Shown: positions 10,501 to 18,406 of the stretch, piece by piece
Layout of the letters: the number at the start of each line of letters is the position of its first letter
Position numbering within the stretch: the first letter of the stretch is position 1
Assembly (NCBI RefSeq): GCF_014192105.1
Contig: NZ_JACHXK010000016.1
Span: forward strand, 1-64,000
Origin: Paenibacillus phyllosphaerae
GTDB taxonomy: Bacteria; Bacillota; Bacilli; Paenibacillales; Paenibacillaceae
Reading direction: 5' to 3'
DNA: 64,000 nucleotides
Notes under the pieces: model-generated
Seen by the model: the letters and a program-made list of their open reading frames with translations, nothing else
Told to the model about the DNA's origin: nothing
The model's database searches: none
Translations under genes and position numbers: made by a program

Positions 10501-13500
10501 GGCGGCGGAGCCTGCGGACGAGTTGGAAAGCCGGCTGGCCGGGATGTTCGCGGAGGTGCTGGGCCATGAGCGCGTCGGCGCGACGGACGATTTCTTCGCC
10601 CTTGGCGGGCACTCGCTGAAAGCGACGGTGCTGGCTAACCGCCTGCGGCAGCAGATGGAAGCGGAAGTGACGCTGCGGGAGGTGTTCGAGCATCCGACGG
10701 TACGCAGAATGGCCGAGGCGATTCGCCGCGGCGCGAAACGCCGGGAGTCTCCGATCCCGACGGCAGCGGTACGGGACGTCTATCCGCTGTCCTCGGCGCA
10801 GAAACGGCTGTACATTCTGAACAAGCTGGAGGAAGCGGGCACCAGCTACAATACGCCGGGCGTGCTGGAGCTGTCCGGCAGGCTGGACGCGCAGCGGCTC
10901 GCGGGCGCCTTCGAAGCGCTGGTGCGGCGGCATGAGGTGCTGCGTACGTCCTTTATCTGGCAGGATGGAGAACCGGTGCAGCGAGTCCATGAGGAAGCGA
11001 AGCCGGAGTTCCTGGAGCTTGCGGCAGCATGCGAGAGCGAAGCGAGGACAATGGCGGCGAGCTTCGTGAAGCCGTTCCGCCTGGAGGAAGCGCCGCTGCT
11101 GCGCGCGGGTCTGATCCGGTTGAGCGAGGAACGCCATATCCTGGTGTTCGACATGCATCACATCGTGTCGGACGGGGTGACGCTCGATCTATTGGCGCGG
11201 GAGTTGGGCCAGCTGTACGCGGGGGTATCCGGGGAAGCGCCGCGCGTGCAGTACAAGGATTACGCGGTATGGCAGCAAGCGCGGCTGAAGAGCGGGGAGC
11301 TGGCCCGGTCGGAGGCATATTGGCTGGAGCGGTTCGCGGAAGGCGTGCCGGTGCTGGACTTGCCAGCGGACAAGCCGAGGCCGGCGAAGCCAAGCGGAGA
11401 AGGCGGGCGTGTCCATGCGGAGGTCGACGAGCAGACGCTGGCGGCGGTGAAGCGGCTGGCGGCGGAGAGCGGCTCGACGGTTTACATGGTGCTGCTGGCC
11501 GCGCTTCAGGTGTTGCTGTCGAAGCTGTCGGGCCAAGCGGACGTGGTCGTAGGGACGCCGGTGGCAGGCCGGACGCATGCGGATACGGAAGCGATGGCGG
11601 GCGTATTCATCAACATGCTGGCGATGCGCGGCAAGCCAGTGGGCGAGAAGCCGTTCGCGGCTTACTTGCAGGAAGTACGGGAGCAGGCGCTGGGCGCGTA
11701 TGAGCACCAGGAGTATCCGTTCGAGGAGCTAGTGGCCCGGCTAGAGGCAAGGCGGGACATGAGCCGCCATCCACTGTTCGATGTGATGTTCGTCATGCAG
11801 AACATGGACGGGGCCAAGCTGGAGATGGGCGGCCTCCGTATCAGCGATTACCCGATGGAATACCGGAGGGCGAAGCTGGATGTCATGCTGGAGGCGTCGG
11901 AGGACGCCGGGCGGCTGCGGCTCATGCTGGAATACAGCACCGATTTGTTCCGGGAAGAGACCGCGCGGAAGTGGCTGCGGCGGCTGAATGAGCTGCTGCA
12001 GCAAGCGGGAGCGCAGCCGGCAAGCCGGATATCGGATCTGCAAGTGCTGCTGGCGGAGGAAGAGCGGACGCTTGCGGCATTCAACCAAACGGAGCAACTT
12101 TATCCGAAGAGCAAGACGGTGGACGAGTTGTTCCGCGAGCAGGCCCTTCGTACGCCGGATCGTCTAGCGCTGACCAAGGCTGGCGCGGGGATGACGTACC
12201 GGGAGCTGGATCAGCGAACGGAGCAGGTGGCGTTGGCGCTCAGGCGGCACGGCGTCGGTCCGGGAAGCATTGTCGGACTGCTGTTCGGGCATGAGCCGGA
12301 GGCGGTAGTGGCGATGCTCGGCACGATGAGAGCCGGTGGAACTTATGTGCCGCTTGATCCGGAACATCCGGCAGAGCGGATCGCCTACATGGTGGAGGAC
12401 AGCGGCGCGATGCTGCTGCTGACCGACTGCAAAGGTGGCCAGTATGCAGGCACTGCTGCGCATACGTTGGAGGAGCTGTTGACCCGGGAGACTGTGGACG
12501 CCAACGGGGAAGAAGCTGCCGAAAGCGGCCTTAGCCTCATCGGGCAGGAGATTGGTGAGGCAGCCGACAGGCTGGCGTACATCCTGTATACGTCGGGCAC
12601 GACCGGGAAACCGAAGGGAACGATGGTGACGCACCAGGGGTTGACGAATTATATCTGCTGGTCAGAGAAGACGTACGGGCAAGGCGCCTATCCGTTGTAT
12701 ACGCCACTTACATTCGATCTGACGGTCACGTCGATCTTCACGCCGTTGATCGGCGGGGGAGAGGTCGTGGTGTATGGAGGCGCAGACCGGAGCCACGTGC
12801 TGCTGCAGGTGCTGGAGAGCGACGAGGTGGATGTGCTGAAGCTGACGCCCGCGCACTTGAAACTGGTCCCGCAGGCGCGGAAAGCTCCGGAACGGCTGAG
12901 AGCGCTAATCGTAGGCGGGGAGCAGCTGGAGACGGAGGCAGCCCGCAGCGCATGGGCGTATCTGGGTGGGAACGTCGACATTTACAACGAATACGGTCCG
13001 ACGGAAGCGACGGTAGGCTGCATGACGCATCGGTATGACCCGAGCCGGGACTTGGGCGCGGCCGTGCCGATCGGCGTGCCGGCGGCCAACACGCAGATCT
13101 ACATCCTGGATAGCAGCCGGAAGCCGGTTGCGGAAGGGGTAACGGGCGAGCTGTACATCGCCGGCGACGGATTGGCACGTGGCTATCTGAACCGGCCGGA
13201 GCTGACGGCCGAGCGGTTCGTGGCGAGCCCCTTGCGGGAAGGGCGCATGTACCGCAGCGGCGATCTGGCGCGCTGGCTGCCGGATGGAACGATCGTCTAC
13301 GCGGGTCGCGCGGACGATCAGATCAAAATTCGGGGCTATCGGATCGAGCCGGGAGAGATCGAGCATCGGCTGCATGAGCATGAAGCGGTGAGCGGGGCGA
13401 TCGTGCTGGGCGAAGAGGGCGAACTGACCGCGTATATCGTGCTGAGTCGCGAGACGACGGTGCAAGAACTGCGGGAGCATGTTCAGGCAAGCTTGCCGGG

Positions 13501-16500
13501 ATACATGACGCCGGAGCGGTTCGTGGAAGTGGAGACGATTCCGCTGACGGCCAACGGGAAGGCGGATAGGCGGGCGCTGCGAGAGCAGGGCAAGCGGCTG
13601 GGAAGCGCCGAAGCGGCGGCGGAGCCTGCGGACGAGTTGGAGAGCCGGCTAGCAGGGATGTTCGCGGAGGTGCTGGGCCATGAGCGCGTAGGCGCGACGG
13701 ACGATTTCTTCGCCCTTGGCGGGCACTCGCTGAAAGCGACGGTGCTGGCCAACCGCCTGCGGCAGCAGATGGAAGCGGAAGTGACGCTGCGGGAGGTGTT
13801 CGAGCATCCGACGGTACGCAGAATGGCCGAGGCGATCCGCCGCGGAGCGAAGCGCCGGGAGTCCCCGATCCCAACGGCAGCGGTACGGGACGTCTATCCG
13901 CTGTCCTCGGCGCAGAAACGGCTGTACATTCTGAACAAGCTGGAGGAAGAAGGCACCAGCTACAATACGCCGGGCGTGCTGGAGCTATCCGGCAGGCTGG
14001 ACGCGCAGCGGCTCGCGGGCGCCTTCGAAGCGCTGGTGCAGCGGCATGAGGTGCTGCGTACGTCCTTTATCTGGCAGGACGGAGAACCGGCGCAGCGCAT
14101 CCATGAGGAAGCGAAGCCGGAATTCCTGGAATTTGCGGCAGCAGACGAGAGTGAAGCGAGGGCGGTGGCGGCGAGCTTCGTGAAGCCGTTCCGCCTGGAG
14201 GAAGCGCCGCTGCTGCGCGCGGGTCTGATCCGATTGAGCGAGGAGCGCCATATTCTGGTGTTCGACATGCATCACATCGTGTCGGACGGGGTGACGCTCG
14301 ATCTATTGGCGCGGGAGTTGGGCCAGCTGTACGCGGGGGTATCCGGGGAAGCGCCGCGAGTGCAGTACAAGGATTACGCGGTATGGCAGCAGGAGAGGCT
14401 GAAGAGCGGGGAGCTGGCCCGGTCGGAGGCATATTGGCTGGAGCGGTTCGCGGAAGGCGTGCCGGTGCTGGACTTGCCGGGGGACAAGCCGCGGCCGGCG
14501 AAGCCGAGCGGAGAAGGCGGGCGTGTCCATGCGGAGGTCGACGAGCAGACGCTGGCGGCGGTGAAGCAGCTGGCGGCGGAGAGCGGCTCGACGGTGTACA
14601 TGGTGCTGCTGGCCGCGCTTCAGGTGTTGCTGTCGAAGCTGTCGGGCCAAGCGGACGTGGTCGTAGGGACGCCGGTGGCAGGCCGGACGCATGCAGATAC
14701 GGAAGCGATGGCGGGAGTGTTCATCAACATGCTGGCGATGCGCGGCAAGCCGGCAGGCGAGAAGTCGTTTGCGGCTTACTTGCAGGAAGTGAGGGAGCAG
14801 GCGCTGGGCGCGTATGAGCACCAGGAGTATCCGTTCGAGGAGCTGGTAGCCCGGTTGGAGGCAAAGCGGGACATGAGCCGCCATCCGCTGTTCGACGTCA
14901 TGTTCGTCATGCAGAACATGGACGGGGCCAAGCTGGAGATGGGCGGCATCCGCATCAGCGATTACCAGATGGAACACCGGAGGGCGAAGCTGGATGTCAT
15001 GCTGGGGGCGTCGGAGGAAGACGGGCGGCTGCGGCTCATGCTGGAATACAGCACCGACTTGTTCCGGGAAGAGACCGCGCGGAAGTGGCTGCAGCGGCTG
15101 AATGAGCTGCTGCAGCAAGCGGGAGCGCAGCCGGCAAGCCGGATATCGGACCTTCAGGTGCTGCTGGCGGAGGAAGAGCGGACGCTAGCGGCATTCAACC
15201 AAACGGAGCAGCCTTATCCGAAGAGCAAGACGGTGGACGAGTTGTTCCGCGAGCAGGCCCTTCGCACGCCGGATCGTCCAGCGCTGACCAAGGCTGGCGC
15301 GGTCGCGGGACTGACGTACCGGGAGCTGGATCAGCGAACGGCGCAGGTGGCGCAGGCGCTCAGGCGGCACGGCGTCGGTCCGGGAAGCATTGTCGGACTG
15401 CTGTTCGGGCATGAGCCGGAGGCGGTAGTGGCGATTCTCGGCACGATGAGAGCCGGTGGAACTTATGTGCCGCTTGATCCGGAGCATCCGGCAGAGCGGA
15501 CCGCCTACATGGTAGAGGATAGCGGCGCGATGCTGCTGTTGACCGACCGCAGCGGGGGCCAGTATGCAGGCACTGCAGCGTATACGCTGGAGGAGTTGTT
15601 GGCCCGGAAGGCCGGGAGTGTCGCATGCCGCGTCGAGCAGGATGTTGTGGAAGCAGCCGACAGGCTGGCGTACATCCTGTATACGTCGGGCACGACCGGG
15701 AAGCCGAAGGGAACGATGGTGACGCACCAGGGGCTGACGAATTATATCTGCTGGTCGGAGAAGACGTACGGGCAAGGCGCCTATCCGTTGTATACGCCAT
15801 TCACGTTCGATCTGACGGTTACGTCGATCTTCACGCCGTTGATCGGCGGGGGAGAGGTCGTGGTGTATGGAGGGGCAGACCGGAGCCACGTGCTGCTGCA
15901 GGTGCTGGAGAGCGACGAGGTGGATGTGCTGAAGCTGACGCCCGCGCACTTGAAACTGGTCCCGCAGGCGCGGAAAGCTCCGGAACGGCTGAGAGCGCTA
16001 ATCGTAGGCGGGGAGCAGCTGGAGACGGAGGCAGCCCGCAGCGCATGGGCGTATCTGGGCGGGAACGTCGACATTTACAACGAATACGGTCCGACGGAAG
16101 CGACGGTAGGCTGCATGACGCATCGGTATGACCCGAGCCGGGACTTGGGCGCGGCCGTGCCGATCGGCGTGCCGGCGGCCAACACGCAGATCTACATCCT
16201 GGATAGCAGCCGGAAGCCGGTTGCGGAAGGGGTAACGGGCGAGCTGTACATCGCCGGCGACGGATTGGCACGTGGCTATCTGAACCGGCCGGAGCTGACG
16301 GCCGAGCGGTTCGTGGCGAGCCCCTTGCGGGAAGGGCGCATGTACCGCAGCGGCGATCTGGCGCGCTGGCTGCCGGACGGAACGATCGCCTACGCGGGAC
16401 GCGCAGACGATCAGATCAAAATACGCGGCTATCGGATCGAGCCGGGGGAGATCGAGCACCGGCTGCATGAGCATGAAGCGGTAAGCGGCGCGATCGTGCT

Positions 16501-18337
16501 GGGCGAAGATGGCGAATTGACCGCATATATCGTGCTGCTCTGCGAGACGACGGTGCAAGAGCTGCGGGAGCATGTGCAGGCAAGCTTGCCGGGATACATG
16601 ACGCCGGAGCGGTTCGTGCAAGTGGAGACGATTCCGCTGACGGCCAACGGCAAGGCGGACCGGCGGGCGCTGCGAGAGCAGGGCAAGCGGCTGGGAAGCG
16701 CCGAAGCGGCGGCGGAGCCTGCGGACGAGTTGGAGAGCCGGTTGGCCGGGATGTTCGCGGAGGTGCTGGGCCATGAGCGCGTCGGCGCGACGGACGATTT
16801 CTTCGCCCTTGGCGGGCACTCGCTGAAAGCGACGGCGCTGGCCAACCGCCTGCGGCAGCAGATGGAAGCGGAAGTGACGCTGCGGGAGGTGTTCGAGCAT
16901 CCGACGGTGCGGGGAATGGCCGAGGCGATCCGCCGCGGAGCGAAGCGCCGGGAGTCTCCGATCCCGACGGCAGCGGTACGGGACGTCTATCCGCTGTCCT
17001 CGGCGCAGAAACGGCTGTACATTCTGAACAAGCTGGAGGAAGAAGGCACCAGCTACAATACGCCGGGCGTGCTGGAGCTATCCGGCAGGCTGGACGCGAA
17101 GCGGCTCGAGGGTGCCTTCGAAGTGTTGGTGCAGCGGCATGAGGTGCTGCGTACGTCCTTTATCTGGCAGGACGGAGAACCGGCGCAGCGCATCCATGAG
17201 GAAGCGAAGCCGGAGTTCCTGGAGCTTGCGGCAGCAGACGAGAGCGAAGCGAGGGCAATGGCGACGAGCTTCGTGAAGCCGTTCCGCCTGGAGGAAGCGC
17301 CGCTGCTGCGCGCGGGTCTGATCCGGTTAAGCGAGGAACGCCATATCCTGGTGTTCGACATGCATCACATCGTGTCGGACGGGGTGACGCTCGATCTATT
17401 GGCGCGGGAGCTGGGCCAGCTGTACGCGGGGGTATCCGGGGAAGCGCCGCGAGTGCAGTACAAGGATTACGCGGTATGGCAGCAAGCGCGGCTGCAGAGC
17501 GGGGAGTTGGCCCGGTCGGAGGCGTACTGGCTGGAGCAGTTCGCGGAAGGCGTGCCGGTGCTGGACTTGCCAGCGGACAAGCCGAGGCCGGCGAAGCCGA
17601 GCGGAGAAGGCGGGCGTGTCCATGCGGAGGTCGACGAGCAGACGCTGGCGGCGGTGAAGCAGCTGGCGGCGGAGAGCGGCTCGACGGTTTACATGGTGCT
17701 GCTGGCCGCGCTTCAGGTGTTGCTGTCGAAGCTGTCGGGCCAAGCGGACGTGGTCGTAGGGACGCCGGTGGCAGGCCGGACGCATGCGGATACGGAAGCG
17801 ATGGCAGGAGTATTCATCAACATGCTGGCGATGCGCGGCAAGCCGGCAGGCGAGAAGCCGTTCGCGGCTTACTTGCAGGAAGTACGGGAGCAGGCGCTGG
17901 GCGCGTATGAGCACCAGGAGTATCCGTTCGAGGAGCTGGTATCCCGGCTGGAAGCACGGCAGGATATGAGCCGCCACCCGCTGTTCGATGTCATGTTCGT
18001 GCTGCACGGGCAGCGAAAGCTCGAGCGCCGGTTCCACGATGTCTCCATTAATGACAGCTATGAGGTGACGGGCGCCCATGCCAAGTTCGACCTTATGCTG
18101 GAGGCGGTCGAACAAGAGGGTTCGTATATGCTGTCGTTAGCCTACCGGACGGCTCTTTATTTGGAGTCGACCGCCGCGGAATGGCTCAAGGATTATATGA
18201 GCCTGCTGGAGCTGGCCGCAGCCGTTCCGTCCGCGACGCTTGACCAGCTATGGGTGAGCTTGAATGACCTTAAATACGATATGGCGGGCGTGAAAGAAAA
18301 TATGGAGCTCGCATTCCGGCATCATTTTACGTTCTAA
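7571..18337 (+). CDS. Non-ribosomal peptide synthetase, C-A-T-C-A-T-C-A-T-C
   Basis: This 3588-residue NRPS has three full modules plus a C-terminal condensation domain. The ATG at 7571 is preferred over the in-frame TTG at 7538 because GAAGGAG lies 5 bases before it. Domains: D-accepting C1 (HHILMDG near 144), A1 (about 465-985), T with Ser1015, L-type C2 (HHIVSDG near 1196), A2 (1515-2020), T Ser2053, C3, A3 (2550-3050), T Ser3084, C4 (3130-3588). Specificity codes read DVWHFSLIDK (Ser, as in EntF-like domains) and DLTKIGEVGK twice (Asn). No E domains are present, so L-Ser, L-Asn and L-Asn are predicted. The last C domain has no A domain behind it and must act with the next protein. Modules 2 and 3 are almost identical. 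Confidence 0.97.
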   Translation: MSNKAQIANIYPLTPMQEGMLFQHLYDPHSEAYYIQMSFELTGWISVSILQQSFQRLVDRHEALRSVFKYDRDKRNLQIVLKERQADFAVVDLSGLDQAEQLRHMEDYRTRERAAGFDLRSDMLIRVTVFRLAEDRHAVLWSHHHILMDGWCVGLLSKEWLDLYEALLHGRDARLGSVPPYSGYVSWLQRQDKEEALSYWRSHLEGYSQAAGIPRRSVQGPSRRCEHVFKLDEKMTQGLNQLAQRHQVTANTVLQALWSVLLLRYSGTADAVFGAVVSGRPPEVDGIERMVGLFINTIPVRVRTEAGQTFGQLIGQMQKEAGESTAYHYFPLYEVQAQSELKRELLNHLFVFENYPVDRELAGKAGASEGHLGERVGHVEVVEQTGYALEIVVSPGTEIEIRMRYDAGVYEEQFIRRIEGHWQQAAGFVIQHPNGQVTDIPILTDAERKAIEQAHLVTEAAYPQERTIVDLFEEQTKQSPGRMAIRGEGMQLTYGELDAAAERVAKVLRAKGVGPEKIVAVMMHRSPAMIVGILGIMKAGGAYLPIDPGLPLERKAYIMADSSALVVLTRNGCGEAAGLNIEELGVESITSGAEPLALEESLGHAENDRPGKASPSNLAYVIYTSGTTGQPKGVMIEHRSLVNRLYWMQNEYRLSESDVILFKTPFTFDVSVWELLWWMMAGASCAVLDSGNEKDPSAVAQAIARYGVSHIHFVPSMLHAFLDESEVSGTAYAASLKQIFASGEELKVAHVEKFNRLLRDTLGVELHNLYGPTEATIDVTAYDTADLAGGSERVPIGRPIANTQIYILDSSRKPVAEGVTGELYIAGDGLARGYLNRPELTAERFVANPLREGRMYRSGDLARWLPDGTIAYAGRADDQIKIRGYRIEPGEIEHRLHEHEAVSGAIVLGEEGELTAYIVLSRETTVQELREHVQASLPAYMTPERFVQVETIPLTANGKADRRALREQGQRLGSAEAAAEPADELESRLAGMFAEVLGHERVGATDDFFALGGHSLKATVLANRLRQQMEAEVTLREVFEHPTVRRMAEAIRRGAKRRESPIPTAAVRDVYPLSSAQKRLYILNKLEEAGTSYNTPGVLELSGRLDAQRLAGAFEALVRRHEVLRTSFIWQDGEPVQRVHEEAKPEFLELAAACESEARTMAASFVKPFRLEEAPLLRAGLIRLSEERHILVFDMHHIVSDGVTLDLLARELGQLYAGVSGEAPRVQYKDYAVWQQARLKSGELARSEAYWLERFAEGVPVLDLPADKPRPAKPSGEGGRVHAEVDEQTLAAVKRLAAESGSTVYMVLLAALQVLLSKLSGQADVVVGTPVAGRTHADTEAMAGVFINMLAMRGKPVGEKPFAAYLQEVREQALGAYEHQEYPFEELVARLEARRDMSRHPLFDVMFVMQNMDGAKLEMGGLRISDYPMEYRRAKLDVMLEASEDAGRLRLMLEYSTDLFREETARKWLRRLNELLQQAGAQPASRISDLQVLLAEEERTLAAFNQTEQLYPKSKTVDELFREQALRTPDRLALTKAGAGMTYRELDQRTEQVALALRRHGVGPGSIVGLLFGHEPEAVVAMLGTMRAGGTYVPLDPEHPAERIAYMVEDSGAMLLLTDCKGGQYAGTAAHTLEELLTRETVDANGEEAAESGLSLIGQEIGEAADRLAYILYTSGTTGKPKGTMVTHQGLTNYICWSEKTYGQGAYPLYTPLTFDLTVTSIFTPLIGGGEVVVYGGADRSHVLLQVLESDEVDVLKLTPAHLKLVPQARKAPERLRALIVGGEQLETEAARSAWAYLGGNVDIYNEYGPTEATVGCMTHRYDPSRDLGAAVPIGVPAANTQIYILDSSRKPVAEGVTGELYIAGDGLARGYLNRPELTAERFVASPLREGRMYRSGDLARWLPDGTIVYAGRADDQIKIRGYRIEPGEIEHRLHEHEAVSGAIVLGEEGELTAYIVLSRETTVQELREHVQASLPGYMTPERFVEVETIPLTANGKADRRALREQGKRLGSAEAAAEPADELESRLAGMFAEVLGHERVGATDDFFALGGHSLKATVLANRLRQQMEAEVTLREVFEHPTVRRMAEAIRRGAKRRESPIPTAAVRDVYPLSSAQKRLYILNKLEEEGTSYNTPGVLELSGRLDAQRLAGAFEALVQRHEVLRTSFIWQDGEPAQRIHEEAKPEFLEFAAADESEARAVAASFVKPFRLEEAPLLRAGLIRLSEERHILVFDMHHIVSDGVTLDLLARELGQLYAGVSGEAPRVQYKDYAVWQQERLKSGELARSEAYWLERFAEGVPVLDLPGDKPRPAKPSGEGGRVHAEVDEQTLAAVKQLAAESGSTVYMVLLAALQVLLSKLSGQADVVVGTPVAGRTHADTEAMAGVFINMLAMRGKPAGEKSFAAYLQEVREQALGAYEHQEYPFEELVARLEAKRDMSRHPLFDVMFVMQNMDGAKLEMGGIRISDYQMEHRRAKLDVMLGASEEDGRLRLMLEYSTDLFREETARKWLQRLNELLQQAGAQPASRISDLQVLLAEEERTLAAFNQTEQPYPKSKTVDELFREQALRTPDRPALTKAGAVAGLTYRELDQRTAQVAQALRRHGVGPGSIVGLLFGHEPEAVVAILGTMRAGGTYVPLDPEHPAERTAYMVEDSGAMLLLTDRSGGQYAGTAAYTLEELLARKAGSVACRVEQDVVEAADRLAYILYTSGTTGKPKGTMVTHQGLTNYICWSEKTYGQGAYPLYTPFTFDLTVTSIFTPLIGGGEVVVYGGADRSHVLLQVLESDEVDVLKLTPAHLKLVPQARKAPERLRALIVGGEQLETEAARSAWAYLGGNVDIYNEYGPTEATVGCMTHRYDPSRDLGAAVPIGVPAANTQIYILDSSRKPVAEGVTGELYIAGDGLARGYLNRPELTAERFVASPLREGRMYRSGDLARWLPDGTIAYAGRADDQIKIRGYRIEPGEIEHRLHEHEAVSGAIVLGEDGELTAYIVLLCETTVQELREHVQASLPGYMTPERFVQVETIPLTANGKADRRALREQGKRLGSAEAAAEPADELESRLAGMFAEVLGHERVGATDDFFALGGHSLKATALANRLRQQMEAEVTLREVFEHPTVRGMAEAIRRGAKRRESPIPTAAVRDVYPLSSAQKRLYILNKLEEEGTSYNTPGVLELSGRLDAKRLEGAFEVLVQRHEVLRTSFIWQDGEPAQRIHEEAKPEFLELAAADESEARAMATSFVKPFRLEEAPLLRAGLIRLSEERHILVFDMHHIVSDGVTLDLLARELGQLYAGVSGEAPRVQYKDYAVWQQARLQSGELARSEAYWLEQFAEGVPVLDLPADKPRPAKPSGEGGRVHAEVDEQTLAAVKQLAAESGSTVYMVLLAALQVLLSKLSGQADVVVGTPVAGRTHADTEAMAGVFINMLAMRGKPAGEKPFAAYLQEVREQALGAYEHQEYPFEELVSRLEARQDMSRHPLFDVMFVLHGQRKLERRFHDVSINDSYEVTGAHAKFDLMLEAVEQEGSYMLSLAYRTALYLESTAAEWLKDYMSLLELAAAVPSATLDQLWVSLNDLKYDMAGVKENMELAFRHHFTF
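9977..13090 (+). repeat. NRPS module repeat unit 1
   Basis: This unit runs from the A8 region of one adenylation domain through T and C to the same point in the next A domain, 3114 bases in all. Its first about 2.5 kb (end of A, T, C, start of A) is nearly identical to unit 2. The divergent part is the Ser-type A core preceding it, versus the Asn-type cores later. Confidence 0.85.
13091..16183 (+). repeat. NRPS module repeat unit 2
   Basis: This 3093-base unit follows unit 1 directly and is near-identical to it, including the Asn-specifying A core. The only visible length changes are in the linker before the A3 motif of each A domain, around 12460-12550 versus 15580-15650. Confidence 0.85.
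16184..17990 (+). repeat. NRPS module repeat unit 3 (partial)
   Basis: This third copy covers the end of A, T and most of the C domain. Identity breaks near 17990, after the MSRHPLFDVMFV motif of the last C domain. There the C-terminal lobe becomes unique and leads to the protein's end. Confidence 0.8.
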
Positions 18338-18406
18338 GCTAGCCGCCGGATCCATTCAGCCGTTACGGGCGGAAGGATCCGGCTCAATGCCGACAGGGGG
18401 ATAGGA

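Noticed and set aside
9773-11161. Leftward open frame of 462 codons inside the NRPS genes
   Set aside because: It lies wholly antisense to NRPS A/T/C domains, has His/Arg/Gln-rich low-complexity composition typical of reverse frames of GC-rich genes, and recurs in each module repeat.
9977-17990. Regular repeats that might suggest a CRISPR or satellite array
   Set aside because: The repeats are kilobase-long coding modules of an NRPS, not short spaced repeats.
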